From positions 1,364,001 through 1,428,000 of the forward strand of contig NZ_JAIZEO010000001.1 of the NCBI RefSeq assembly GCF_024189315.1: DNA of 64,000 bases. Direction: 5' to 3'. Under the pieces are notes generated by a model. That model saw nothing but the letters and a program-made list of their open reading frames with translations. It did not search any database and was not told the origin of the DNA. Each line of letters starts with the position of its first letter. The first letter of the stretch is position 1. This stretch comes from Halobacillus sp. A5. GTDB taxonomy: Bacteria; Bacillota; Bacilli; Bacillales; Halobacillaceae. Positions 41,224-50,443 of the stretch are shown piece after piece. A program made the position numbers and the translations under genes.

Positions 41224-42877
41224 AACATTAAAACTGATTCGTCTAATGCTGAAAATGCAGTTCTCTATGGCCGGCAAAAGCTCAAGCGAGAAAGTCGGTT
41301 ATCTCTTTTTACTTCTGTTCAGCATACCTTTTTCCATCATGATCTTTTATGCTATGGACGGTATTATCGGGGGGTTATACGATGTACTTGAACCTTTAAA
41401 TAATCAGAGCTTCATCTTAGGACTATTATTTATCTCTATGTTTGCTGTCTTTACCATAGTAAGTATTGGTTCGATTATCAGCTCTTTTTACTTTGCAGAG
41501 GATATTGAGTCGTTTATCTCACTTCCTTACCATCCCTATCAAATCATGATTGGCAAATCTGCTGCCCCCTTTATCACCTTATATATTACAAATATAGCTA
41601 TTCTAGGACCAGCGTTGCTTATTTACGGTTTTCACAGCGGGGCAGGGGTTCTATATTTTTTGTATGCTTTATTAATCTGGCTGATTACCCCGGTCCTTCC
41701 TTTCGTACTGACAGCCATTGTTATTATGTACCTTATGCGTTTCTTAAACCTATCAAAAAACAAAGACCGCATTAAAATATTTGCAGGATTACTTATGTTT
41801 GTGTTTATTATCGGATTTAATATTGTTCTTCGATTAGATACAGGCTCTAATCAAGCAGGAGAAGATCTGGGACAGTTGGTGATGGAGAGCAATGCATTAC
41901 TGGAAATCATAACAGCCCTATTTCCTTCGGCTTACTTAAGCTCGATTAGTTTAACACAGCCGGACAGCCTTGCAGGCATTTTCTATTTATTTCTTCTCTT
42001 CATTTTAACTGCAGGTGTATTTATGATTTTCCTCACTGCAGGTCAAAAATTATATTTTAAAGGCGTGCTTGGATTATCAGCAGGTTCCAAAAATCGCTGG
42101 AATGAGAAAAAAGTAACGAAGCAGATCAAACAAAAGAATATCTTATATATGAGTTGGTTAAAAGAAATGAAGGTGATGCTGCGCACCCCGACATTCTTTA
42201 CTCAGATTATTGTTCAGTCTTTGGTTTTCCCTGTGTTATTTATCGTTATTGTAGTTTTTGATACTGGAAATGGGGGGTTATCTGCCGGCGGTTTAAGCAC
42301 TCTTCTTGCTGGAACTGAGCAGAAGTATATTATCCTTGCCATGCTTGGATTTACCGTTTTTGCTCTCGGTATTAATCCCGCTTCAATATCGTCAGTATCC
42401 CGGGATGGGAAAAGCTGGTTTAATCATTTATACCTGCCTATTCAACCAAGTACAGTGATCTACAGCAAAATAATTGCGGCTTTTACGATTAATTTACTTA
42501 CATTAATCGTTCTAAGTGTGATTGGAATCATATTTATCGATCTTCCCTTAAGCATTGTATTAGTATGGTTTGCATTATCCTTAACAACAAATTGGGTAAC
42601 AAGTGTCATCGGCACCTCGCTGGATTTATACATGCCCAATCTTAATTGGACAGACGAGCGCGAAATATTTAAAGGCAGAATGATTGGGATTCTGGCGCTG
42701 ATCGTAGAAGTTGTAGTATTTGGAATTATCCTTCTTATTCTCTGGAATGTTTCTTTTATTACGGGACTTTGGGGAACTTCTGCTTCCCTTCTCGTCATCC
42801 TCACCGGGCTTACTTTGACTAGTCACATCATCCTAAAAAAAATGATCTATACACGCTACACCGCCATTGCTTCATAA
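41216..42877 (+). CDS. ABC exporter permease, large membrane protein
   Basis: A 553-residue protein with about twelve hydrophobic helices in two sets, an arrangement typical of YthQ/EcsB-like exporter permeases. Examples are VGYLFLLLFSIPFSIMIFYA near the N-terminus and IGILALIVEVVVFGIILLIL near the C-terminus. Conserved family features include the cytoplasmic SFISLPYHPYQIMIGK segment. It works with the ATPase immediately upstream. Cargo cannot be deduced. Confidence 0.85.
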   Translation: MNKTLKLIRLMLKMQFSMAGKSSSEKVGYLFLLLFSIPFSIMIFYAMDGIIGGLYDVLEPLNNQSFILGLLFISMFAVFTIVSIGSIISSFYFAEDIESFISLPYHPYQIMIGKSAAPFITLYITNIAILGPALLIYGFHSGAGVLYFLYALLIWLITPVLPFVLTAIVIMYLMRFLNLSKNKDRIKIFAGLLMFVFIIGFNIVLRLDTGSNQAGEDLGQLVMESNALLEIITALFPSAYLSSISLTQPDSLAGIFYLFLLFILTAGVFMIFLTAGQKLYFKGVLGLSAGSKNRWNEKKVTKQIKQKNILYMSWLKEMKVMLRTPTFFTQIIVQSLVFPVLFIVIVVFDTGNGGLSAGGLSTLLAGTEQKYIILAMLGFTVFALGINPASISSVSRDGKSWFNHLYLPIQPSTVIYSKIIAAFTINLLTLIVLSVIGIIFIDLPLSIVLVWFALSLTTNWVTSVIGTSLDLYMPNLNWTDEREIFKGRMIGILALIVEVVVFGIILLILWNVSFITGLWGTSASLLVILTGLTLTSHIILKKMIYTRYTAIAS

Positions 42878-42883
42878 ACGTAA

Positions 42884-42916
42884 AAGTCAGCCGAAATTAA
42901 ACCGCTGACTTATTTT
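42884..42916. terminator. Bidirectional terminator after the ABC permease
   Basis: AAGTCAGC/GCTGACTT with a 12-base loop and TATTTTATTT after it. Confidence 0.8.
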
Positions 42917-43188
42917 ATTTGGATGTTCTTATATTTCTCAATCCAATCATATGGAGAATCAGTTACCTGATAAGAGAATACCCCTCTTATCGTATGGAGG
43001 TAAAAGAATCCAATTCTTCCGGATAAAGGACGGTATGATGCATCATGCACGTCTTTGAGATGGAACTCTTCAAAAGGAGTGACCACGCGATCATGATAAA
43101 GGTCAACGGAAGCTGACTCTTCTACATAATTCTGCTGATTATTTTTGATCTTACGGTTCACCCATATGATGGGTTGTGAACAAATCAA
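42910..43188 (-). CDS. Hypothetical protein (92 aa)
   Basis: A soluble protein of about 92 residues beginning ICSQPIIWVNRKIKNNQQ, with VDLYHDRVVTPFEEFHLKDV in the middle and QVTDSPYDWIEKYKNIQIK at the end; mostly beta by appearance. TTG 43188 follows GAGGGGGGAT and is preferred over an in-frame GTG at 43203 that overlaps the ribosome site. It follows the dipeptidase gene by 32 bases on the same strand and may be co-transcribed. Not recognised. Confidence 0.6.
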   Translation of the reverse strand: MICSQPIIWVNRKIKNNQQNYVEESASVDLYHDRVVTPFEEFHLKDVHDASYRPLSGRIGFFYLHTIRGVFSYQVTDSPYDWIEKYKNIQIK

Positions 43189-43220
43189 ATGATCCCCCCT
43201 CACTTTTTATTCAAGGTTAG

Positions 43221-44279
43221 CTATTTCCATGTATCCTCTAAAACTCTTAACCAGTTACTAAAGGCAATCTGCTCCACCTCTTTTTCGGAAAATCCGTTTT
43301 TAAGAAGAGTATCCATCAACTTAGGAACGTAGGAAACATCCATTAATTCATTAGGCAGCGTGGTTCCATCAAAATCAGAACCTAAAGATACATGCTCTGC
43401 TCCAATTAGATCAGCAATATAACGAATATGGCTTACTACCTCTTGTATAGCTGTGTCACGATTCATCTTTCCGTCAGAGCGAGTCATATTTACGCTGTAC
43501 GTCACGCCGACAACACCATTAGACTTTGCAATCGCCTGAAGCTGCTCGTCTGTTAAGTTTCTTGAAATTGGACATAAAGTATATGCATTTGAATGGGTGG
43601 CCGTCACTGGAGCAGTGGACAACTCTATTACATCCCAGAACCCCTTTTCGTTTAAGTGAGAAGTATCCAGCATAATACCAAGCTCATTACATTTCCGGAC
43701 AAGGGCTCTGCCTTCTTGCGATAACCCCGGACCAATATCTCCAGTCGAAGGATAACGGTATGGAACTCCCTGCGCAAAAGCATTCGGCCGGCTCCACACT
43801 AACCCGAGCGAACGCAGGCCCATTCGATAATAATTTTCTAAGTTGCTTAAATCAGGCTTAATTGCTTCGGCTCCTTCAAAGTGTAGAATAGCAGCCATTT
43901 TATTATGTTGAATAGCTTTACGCAGCTCAAATATGTTTTTTACGATACGGAACTTATGATTTGAGGAGGCTTCTATCTGATACAGCAGATCCGTCATCTC
44001 GTCTGTAACCTTTCTGCACGCCTCTGTGTCTACAGTTTCAGGCAATGGAACATCATACCCGTCCGTCGTTAAGTAGTCTTCTGGATTAGGCAGAGAAAGC
44101 CCGGAGTGAGGGGGTGGAAAAACGGCAAAAAAACCGCCGAGCATCCCGGCCTGCACGGCTCTTTGAAAATCAATATGTCCTTTACTAACCCTTTGAAAAA
44201 AAATGTCCGAGTCCGAATTATAATTCATATAAATGTTCAGCAGCGTGTCATTGTGTCCATCAAAAAAAGATTGAGTCAA
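43221..44279 (-). CDS. Membrane-dipeptidase-like peptidase, family M19
   Basis: A 352-residue dinuclear zinc TIM-barrel dipeptidase. Metal ligands appear in order: FFDGHNDTLL (H-x-D), LHFEGAEAI (Glu), DTSHLNEKG and ATHSNAYTL (His), and SLGSDFDGT (Asp). Cytoplasmic in Bacillaceae, hydrolysing dipeptides including some with a D-residue. The start is TTG 44279, right behind GGGAGGAT. Usual length for the family. Confidence 0.92.
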   Translation of the reverse strand: MTQSFFDGHNDTLLNIYMNYNSDSDIFFQRVSKGHIDFQRAVQAGMLGGFFAVFPPPHSGLSLPNPEDYLTTDGYDVPLPETVDTEACRKVTDEMTDLLYQIEASSNHKFRIVKNIFELRKAIQHNKMAAILHFEGAEAIKPDLSNLENYYRMGLRSLGLVWSRPNAFAQGVPYRYPSTGDIGPGLSQEGRALVRKCNELGIMLDTSHLNEKGFWDVIELSTAPVTATHSNAYTLCPISRNLTDEQLQAIAKSNGVVGVTYSVNMTRSDGKMNRDTAIQEVVSHIRYIADLIGAEHVSLGSDFDGTTLPNELMDVSYVPKLMDTLLKNGFSEKEVEQIAFSNWLRVLEDTWK

Positions 44280-44341
44280 GCTGAAATCCTCCCTGCGGTG
44301 TTATTGAGTGCCTGCTTCTTCTTACCGAATAAAGAGCTCAT

Positions 44342-45109
44342 TTATGATTTGTCAATTAGATCGTACAGCTTATATACCTTACCGTTCTCAATCGTTTTTT
44401 CTTTAGAGATTACATTTAATAAGACTTCAGCTACAGTATCCGGCGAGCGGAGCTGCCCCTCTTCCTTCAGCTTTTTAAATTTATTAACATCAGCAAAAGC
44501 TGATTCTTCAGAAGCCCTAATTTCGCCCTGCATATCGGTATCCACTACTCCCGGACTAAACGCAATGACAAAATGCTCTTTCCCCGCTTTTTCTTGTTCC
44601 ATGGCACATGTTGCAGTGAATTGATTAATTGCCGCCTTACCACTGCTGTAAACACTCCATCCATGAATTGTTTTTTCGGCAGCTCCAGAAGTTACATTAA
44701 TAATCCCTGCTTTTACTTTTTGTTCATCAGCTTCTTTTAATAGACGATTCATAAACAATATTGGCGCTGCTACATTTATTTGTAAATGCTTGTTCACTAA
44801 TGAGCTTTCCAGCCGCCCTACAGTCTCAATTGGATCGATAACCCCGGCATTATTCACAAGATAAACCATTTCAACATTATTTTGAAAAGCTAAGTACATC
44901 ACCTTATCAATTCCCTGAGTCAAATCGTCTGAATCATTCAAATCGCAACGGATATGTGAGTAAGTTACTTTATTATTATCAGCCTTGTTCTTAAGATTAT
45001 CATTGTAGGTACGCGACAGACCGATTACGTGTATATCTTTTTCCATAAATTTAGAGGCTACAGCTTCACCAAGTCCCCTTGAATCACCCGTTACAATGGC
45101 ATACTTCAT
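44342..45109 (-). CDS. Short-chain dehydrogenase, benzil-reductase (YueD) type
   Basis: A 255-residue classical SDR. The cofactor site TGDSRGLGEAVA (T-G-x-x-x-G-x-G), NNAG in YLVNNAGVID, catalytic Ser in NVTSGAAEK and YSSGKAA (Y-x-x-x-K) are all present. The pattern resembles YueD, an NADPH-dependent (S)-benzoin-forming benzil reductase, and sepiapterin-reductase-like enzymes. Ribosome site GAAGGAGG. Single gene. Confidence 0.88.
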   Translation of the reverse strand: MKYAIVTGDSRGLGEAVASKFMEKDIHVIGLSRTYNDNLKNKADNNKVTYSHIRCDLNDSDDLTQGIDKVMYLAFQNNVEMVYLVNNAGVIDPIETVGRLESSLVNKHLQINVAAPILFMNRLLKEADEQKVKAGIINVTSGAAEKTIHGWSVYSSGKAAINQFTATCAMEQEKAGKEHFVIAFSPGVVDTDMQGEIRASEESAFADVNKFKKLKEEGQLRSPDTVAEVLLNVISKEKTIENGKVYKLYDLIDKS

Positions 45110-45252
45110 TCTTAAATTCCTCCTTCATCATCTATTCTTTCCCCTGACATTTCCAGATCAAACTACTCGTTTGTATATACCTTTACAATACACATCTTTA
45201 ACGTATATGATTGTGAAAGATTACCCAGGTACTTTGAACAAAGGAGCCCGCC

Positions 45253-45888
45253 ATGAAATACTTATACTTATTTATTATATACTTAGGAGGACTAGTTGTT
45301 TCAAGTCTTGGCCTTGCCTTAATTATCCGCTCCGGACTAGGTGTAGGCCCAGGCGACAGCATAGCAGTAGGTGTTTCTATGCATACCCCTATTACAGTAG
45401 GAACAGTCATGATGATCGCCTTTATCATTCTGCTGCTGGTTAATGCGAAGCTGGAAAAGAAACGTCCTCAATTAGAATCGCTGCTGCCAATTATTGTTCG
45501 AGGCACAAGCCTGGACTACTTTTTATATGGATGGCTTGGCAATGCGGAATATGAAGCCTGGTATTCTCAATGGGGGATTTTCGCTCTGGGTCTTTTAGCC
45601 ACTGCAGTTGGGATTGCTGTTTATTTGCGTACTCCTTTTCCAAGAATACCTCTTGATCACTTCATGATGATTTTAGATCAGAAAACAAAGCAGTCAAAAA
45701 GCACTTCCCGCATATTTATCGAATCAGGCATGGCTCTTATCGGGTTCTTATTAGGAGCACCGGTAGGAATCGGAACTTTAATAGTTGCCCTCGGTCTCGG
45801 GCCAGTTATTCAATGGTCCTACCAGCTTTCCAGACCCGTTGCTGCTATGTGGACAGATTCCGCAAGAAAAAAACGTGAACCCGTATAA
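45253..45888 (+). CDS. YczE/YyaS-type integral membrane protein
   Basis: A 211-residue protein with five hydrophobic helices. The N-terminal segment GLALIIRSGLGVGPGDSIAV (R-x-G-x-G-x-x-P-x-D) and the later PRIPLDHFMMIL are typical of the YczE/YitT-like family, which in B. subtilis includes a protein needed for surfactin synthesis. Role here unknown. Weak ribosome site AAAGGAG. Convergent with the TRAP operon. Confidence 0.78.
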   Translation: MKYLYLFIIYLGGLVVSSLGLALIIRSGLGVGPGDSIAVGVSMHTPITVGTVMMIAFIILLLVNAKLEKKRPQLESLLPIIVRGTSLDYFLYGWLGNAEYEAWYSQWGIFALGLLATAVGIAVYLRTPFPRIPLDHFMMILDQKTKQSKSTSRIFIESGMALIGFLLGAPVGIGTLIVALGLGPVIQWSYQLSRPVAAMWTDSARKKREPV

Positions 45889-45903
45889 CGGATTCACGTT
45901 TTC
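45870..45903. terminator. Bidirectional terminator between yczE-like and TRAP genes
   Basis: AACGTGAAnCCG pairs with CGGnTTCACGTT around a short TATAA loop, with A- and T-runs on either side. The hairpin overlaps the 3' end of the plus-strand gene. Confidence 0.88.
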
Positions 45904-45904
45904 T

Positions 45905-48022
45905 TTATGCTTCCTGCTCTTTTGACGGTTTCGCCTTATAGACGGGGACACCGATTTTATCTCTCTTAATAAGAAATTGAAGACCGAGCAGAACAACAAA
46001 TACTGACAACCCAATTACATCACTCATCGTACTAGGATAAATGAGGGACAACCCGCCTGCTATAGCAGGTATCCTCTCATACCAGTCCATTTTTCTGTAC
46101 CAGTACCCAACCATACCGGCGCCAATTGCAATCATTCCTGATACTGCAGTGAATAGGATCCAAGCAAGCTCAAATGCGTTATCCACTCCAATCATAAGGA
46201 GCTGGTTTTCCAGCACAAACATATAGGGAATAATAAACGCTGCTATCGCCAGCTTAGCCGCCACAAACCCGGTTCGTATCGGCTCTGATGAAGCTACCCC
46301 TGAAGCTGCGAATGCCGCTAAGGCAACAGGAGGAGTAATATCGGCAATGATTCCGAAATAAAACACAAATAAGTGAGCAGCTAAATCGGTTACACCCAGT
46401 AAAATTATGGCCGGCGCTGCAATGGTAGAAGTGATGACATAGTTTGCAGTCGTCGGTGATCCCATTCCAAGAATTATAGCAGCCACCATTGTAAAGAACA
46501 GTGTCAGCAGAATTTGTTCATTGGCTAAGTCTACCAAACTATTAGCTAATTTAAGCCCTAGTCCTGTTTTTGTTACTACACCAACAATTATACCCGCAGC
46601 TGCAGTTGCAGCAACAACCCCAAGTGCGGTACGAGCGCCATCCACAAGAGCTTCGATGGATTCAGCCAGGTTCCCATCAAATAAATAGCTGACGAGGACT
46701 GTAACCATCCCTCCTACTACAAATGCTTGAACTAAATCAAATCCGCCCGCTGTCATTCCATATACAGCGTATCCGGCAAAACCTGCGATAAAAGCAATAA
46801 CATAAAGCTTGCGGAATTTCTCTTTGCGCAGTAATCCAACGACAATAGTTGTTAGGATTCCGTATAATGCCGCACGCATTACACTCATCCCGCTGCTTAA
46901 GAAAATAACAATAGCTACGATCGGAAGCAGCAAATAAAGCTGCTTTAAAACCGCTTTTTTATTAGGGATTTCTTCCTTGGACATCCCGCTTAAACCAGTC
47001 CTCTTGGCTTCAAAGTGGGTCATAATCCAAATGCCTGTAAAATATAATATGGCAGGAATTAATGCTGCCTTAGCAATAGCCCAGTAATCGACTCCGATAA
47101 ATTCTACCATTAAGAAGGCAGCCGCTCCCATAATCGGAGGCATCAGCTGGCCGCCTGTTGATGCTGCAGCTTCTACGCCGCCTGCGAACTCACGCCGGTA
47201 GCCCAGCTTTTTCATCATAGGAATCGTAAATGCACCGGATGTTACTACGTTAGCTACTGAACTTCCGCTGATCGTCCCCTGAAGCGCACTTGAAAAGATG
47301 GCAACCTTAGCCGGCCCCCCTGTCAGTCGGCCTGCGAGTGCAACGGCCAGATCGTTAAAATATTGCCCTACGCCGGTTTTAACAAGAAAAGCTCCAAATA
47401 GTAAAAATAAGAAAATAAAAGTAGCTGACACTGCAATTGGTGTCCCTAATATCCCTTCAGTTGTAAAGTACATGGATTGAACTAAGTTGTCCACGTCCAC
47501 TCCTCTATGAATTAGGAAGCCCGGCATCTGCCTCCCCCAGTAAGCATAGACAAGAAATAAAACAGCAATTATTGTAATAGGAATGCCCACCGCTCTACGG
47601 GTAGCTTCAAGAACTAATAATACAGCAGCTACGCCAACATAGAAATCAATCGTAGTTAAAGATCCTGCCTGCGTAACGATTCTTTCATAAAAGAACAGCC
47701 AGTATGTGCCGACTACCGCGCTGGCTGCTATGAAAATCCAGTCATACCAGGCAACTTTGCCTAATCTTCTATTCGTTTTTGTTGCCGGGTATAATAAGAA
47801 AATTAATACAAGTCCAAAACCAACGTGAACGGATCTAAGGATTTGGGCAGGCATCGGGTGAATCGTAGACGAATATAATTGGAATAAAGAAAAAGCCAGC
47901 AGCCCGATAAATGCGAGTCTTCCTAACCAACCGGTTAACTCTCTTCCTCCGGCATCCGGGTCATACTTTTCCATAATTTCTTGTTGTTTTTCGGTCGATA
48001 TCGTTTTGTTTTCCTCACTCAT
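45905..48022 (-). CDS. TRAP transporter fused 4TM/12TM permease (TAXI system)
   Basis: A 705-residue membrane protein joining the small (DctQ-like) and large (DctM-like) TRAP permease parts, as is usual for TAXI-type systems. Key stretches are SSALQGTISGSSVANVVTSG and AAASTGGQLMPPIMGAAAFL in the first DctM half and LGMGSPTTANYVITSTIAAP in the second. It imports an organic acid or amino acid with Na+ or H+ as driving ion; the ligand is unknown. Overlaps the DUF1850 gene by 8 nt and is downstream of the receptor gene. Confidence 0.93.
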   Translation of the reverse strand: MSEENKTISTEKQQEIMEKYDPDAGGRELTGWLGRLAFIGLLAFSLFQLYSSTIHPMPAQILRSVHVGFGLVLIFLLYPATKTNRRLGKVAWYDWIFIAASAVVGTYWLFFYERIVTQAGSLTTIDFYVGVAAVLLVLEATRRAVGIPITIIAVLFLVYAYWGRQMPGFLIHRGVDVDNLVQSMYFTTEGILGTPIAVSATFIFLFLLFGAFLVKTGVGQYFNDLAVALAGRLTGGPAKVAIFSSALQGTISGSSVANVVTSGAFTIPMMKKLGYRREFAGGVEAAASTGGQLMPPIMGAAAFLMVEFIGVDYWAIAKAALIPAILYFTGIWIMTHFEAKRTGLSGMSKEEIPNKKAVLKQLYLLLPIVAIVIFLSSGMSVMRAALYGILTTIVVGLLRKEKFRKLYVIAFIAGFAGYAVYGMTAGGFDLVQAFVVGGMVTVLVSYLFDGNLAESIEALVDGARTALGVVAATAAAGIIVGVVTKTGLGLKLANSLVDLANEQILLTLFFTMVAAIILGMGSPTTANYVITSTIAAPAIILLGVTDLAAHLFVFYFGIIADITPPVALAAFAASGVASSEPIRTGFVAAKLAIAAFIIPYMFVLENQLLMIGVDNAFELAWILFTAVSGMIAIGAGMVGYWYRKMDWYERIPAIAGGLSLIYPSTMSDVIGLSVFVVLLGLQFLIKRDKIGVPVYKAKPSKEQEA

Positions 48023-48539
48023 CGAGCGTCTCTCCTCTCATCAATTCCCAGTTCGATACGTGTTGAGGAACGATTCGAATAAACGAACCGGCTCCCAGTA
48101 TGTCTTTTAAGAGATAAGATTTTTCTTTATATATGATGGTGTGATCAGCCCGAACTTGACCGATCGATAGGTTAATAGACTCATGAAACCCGTTTAAGTC
48201 AGAAATATAATACTTTCCATCTTTTACTTCAAACGTTTCTCCTTCCTCAGCATTCGACGGCATACCAATAGCTGTATCCTCGTAAATCATTTGGACAGGG
48301 TAGAGCCTTCCTTCTCTAACTTCGTATTCCTCCACCACATCAGATAAATGTACGGAGTGTGTAAATTTAAGTTTGAAATGCTCAGTTTCTGTTATGGGCA
48401 TATAGGCATTTGACCCCTGCCGATCTATAGGCTCAAACGTGATTACTGATCGGTAAGGATAAAATGCCCATACAACCGCCAGCACAACTGCTGCCAAACT
48501 AATGCCTATTATGATAAGGTAGAATTTTTGATGCTTCAT
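48015..48539 (-). CDS. DUF1850 protein of the TAXI-TRAP operon
   Basis: A 174-residue protein with one N-terminal membrane helix (about 5-27) and an external beta-rich domain containing FKLKFTHSVHLSDVVEEYEV, the DUF1850 hallmark. DUF1850 genes are typically found between TAXI receptors and fused TRAP permeases; the role is unknown but probably accessory to transport. Located exactly there, overlapping the permease start. Confidence 0.88.
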   Translation of the reverse strand: MKHQKFYLIIIGISLAAVVLAVVWAFYPYRSVITFEPIDRQGSNAYMPITETEHFKLKFTHSVHLSDVVEEYEVREGRLYPVQMIYEDTAIGMPSNAEEGETFEVKDGKYYISDLNGFHESINLSIGQVRADHTIIYKEKSYLLKDILGAGSFIRIVPQHVSNWELMRGETLDE

Positions 48540-48608
48540 TATGAATCCCCTGCACTGTAACGTTTAGTAAATCAAGCAATTATTTCCTATAACTCTAATA
48601 CATGAGAA

Positions 48609-48662
48609 GGGACTGCGCCCAGGTTTTATCACATTTTCAGCAACTTAACCTGAGACAGCCCC
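48609..48662 (-). promoter_or_regulatory. Hairpin between the TAXI receptor gene and the permease genes
   Basis: GGG-A-CTG-CGCC-CAGGTT pairs with AACCTG-AGA-CAG-CCC around a roughly 22-base loop. No T-run follows on the minus strand, so it is more likely an mRNA processing or stabilising structure than a full terminator. Such a structure usually keeps the receptor more abundant than the permease. Confidence 0.5.
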
Positions 48663-48675
48663 GCAAGACTTTTAT

Positions 48676-49686
48676 TTATTCTTCTGCTTCGATTCCTTCT
48701 TCATCAAAATACTTTTGCGCACCAGGGTGAAGGTCTACTCCTACACCATTTAATGCGCTTTCTGCATCAATCTCTTCACCTTTATCATGAGAAATCGCAT
48801 CCGTGTTTTCAAAGATGGCTTTTGTAATATCGTAAACGACATCTTCACTTAAATCGCTGTGGGCAACAAGCATAGCCTGCACTGCTACAGTTGGAACAGC
48901 TTCTTCTAAGCCGTAAGTTCCTTCGGGTACTTCATCTTCAGAGTAGTAGCTGAACTCGTCCATTAGTTCCTGAGCTTTATCCTCTGAAACACTGACGATG
49001 TTTACGTCTACAGAAGCTGCCAGACTTTCAACGGCTCCTGTTGGTGTACCAGAAGTAATGAATGCTGCATCAATTGTTCCGTCTTGAATACCCGTAGTGG
49101 AATCACCGAAATCAAGGTCACGGGCTTCAATGTCTTCTTCAATGTCCAACCCATGAATATCCAGGATGTTATCAGCATTTGCATAAGTACCGGAACCAGG
49201 CGCACCTACGGAAACCGTTTGTCCTTCTAGATCTTCAACAGACTCAATTCCACTGTCCTGAGTGGTTACAATTTGAATCGTTTCAGGGTACAGGGTGCCG
49301 ATCGCACCGAAATCTTCGTTCGCTTCATCAAACATAACTTCACCTTCAGCAGCGTATGAAGCAATATCTGTTTGCGTAAATGCGATCTCACCATCACCTT
49401 CGCTCATTGAGTTCATGTTCTCTACTGAAGCCCCTGTTGATGTTGCATTCGCTTCTTCTACTCCATCCACGTTATCATTAATAACCTGTGCAAAAGTACC
49501 TCCCAGCGGATAATAAGTACCTTCTGTACCACCAGTCAGGATTTGGATGAATTCCTCATCCGCTCCGCCTTCTTCACCATCTCCGCCTTCGTCGCCGCCA
49601 TCAGATGTGCCGCCGCCACAGGCAAAGAGTACAAGGGAAAGCGCTAACAACATAGTGATAGTTAACAAGCTTTTCTTACTAAACAT
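48676..49686 (-). CDS. TAXI-family TRAP solute receptor lipoprotein
   Basis: Extracellular ligand-binding subunit of the TRAP system, 336 residues. A lipobox (LSLVLFAC, Cys about residue 23) is followed by a short Gly/Asp/Glu linker and the TAXI domain, with ILTGGTEGTYYPLGGTFAQV, a central GQTVSVGAPGSGTYANADNI and LHPGAQKYFDEEG at the end. ATG 49686 follows GGGGAGG; upstream in-frame codons to 49731 are not conserved signal sequence. Strongly acidic. Heads the operon with the DUF1850 and permease genes. Confidence 0.94.
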   Translation of the reverse strand: MFSKKSLLTITMLLALSLVLFACGGGTSDGGDEGGDGEEGGADEEFIQILTGGTEGTYYPLGGTFAQVINDNVDGVEEANATSTGASVENMNSMSEGDGEIAFTQTDIASYAAEGEVMFDEANEDFGAIGTLYPETIQIVTTQDSGIESVEDLEGQTVSVGAPGSGTYANADNILDIHGLDIEEDIEARDLDFGDSTTGIQDGTIDAAFITSGTPTGAVESLAASVDVNIVSVSEDKAQELMDEFSYYSEDEVPEGTYGLEEAVPTVAVQAMLVAHSDLSEDVVYDITKAIFENTDAISHDKGEEIDAESALNGVGVDLHPGAQKYFDEEGIEAEE

Positions 49687-49922
49687 GATCATTCCTCCCC
49701 TAATTTTTTTATGACAACATTTAATCTTCAAACCGTTTCGTCGTTATGTACAATTTGAAAATCAAATGATGGTCCACTAATGTGATGAAAGTTCACACAC
49801 AGGAGACAACATTATTTTACACGAAAATTACAAAATTTAAAACAGCTTATCAAAAGATTACAACGTTAATACGTTCGCTATAAAGTAATCTTAATTTTCT
49901 AACAGGTGGTTGTCAAGAAATA

Positions 49923-49954
49923 ACAAAGGGTGCACAGACCAGTACACCCTTTGC
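49923..49954 (-). terminator. Terminator after the 145-aa hypothetical gene
   Basis: CAAAGGGTG/CACCCTTTG with a 12-base loop. The T-run is weak on the minus strand. The region 49732-49922 upstream of the TAXI gene holds only AT-rich promoter DNA. Confidence 0.7.
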
Positions 49955-49960
49955 TAAACC

Positions 49961-50398
49961 TTATTTTTTCAATTCTAAATTTGTAATTCCACGTTCTTCA
50001 AGTTCGTCTCCTAATTCCTCTTCTATTTGTAAGCGTCTTTCGATCATGTCATCTGACAGAGGAGCACTGAGATCTCCATATTCCTCTTTCAATTGCTTTT
50101 CTGAAAGCTTCTCTATGAGCATATCCCAGAAGCTGAACTCTTCATACTCGTCGACATACTTTTCAAATAGTTCTCTTTCATAATCAGTTTGCAGATCATG
50201 CACTTCAAAAGCATCCTGATAGTTAATTTTTTCCTGGAGTCCTGCATCTTTATACTTCGACAGTATCTTTTCTCGGATCTCTTCAAAATCTTCATCGAGC
50301 TCCAATTTTGTTGAGTTAACCATCCAGGTTCCCAGAAAAACAGCTTCTACCAATGTTTTATATTGCTTCTCATCTAACTCAAGGTTAATCTTTTTCAT
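49961..50398 (-). CDS. Hypothetical acidic protein (145 aa)
   Basis: A soluble, very acidic 145-residue helical protein beginning MKKINLELDEKQYKTLVEAV and continuing FLGTWMVNS, with KYVDEYEEFSFWDMLIEKLS in the middle. Conserved-looking Trp and Phe residues suggest a folded helical bundle. Ribosome site AGGAGGGT. Comparable proteins occur in Bacillaceae without annotation (from memory). No function proposed. Confidence 0.65.
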   Translation of the reverse strand: MKKINLELDEKQYKTLVEAVFLGTWMVNSTKLELDEDFEEIREKILSKYKDAGLQEKINYQDAFEVHDLQTDYERELFEKYVDEYEEFSFWDMLIEKLSEKQLKEEYGDLSAPLSDDMIERRLQIEEELGDELEERGITNLELKK

Positions 50399-50443
50399 GA
50401 TAACCCTCCTGCTGTTAATATAAGCAGGGTTATTATATCACAC

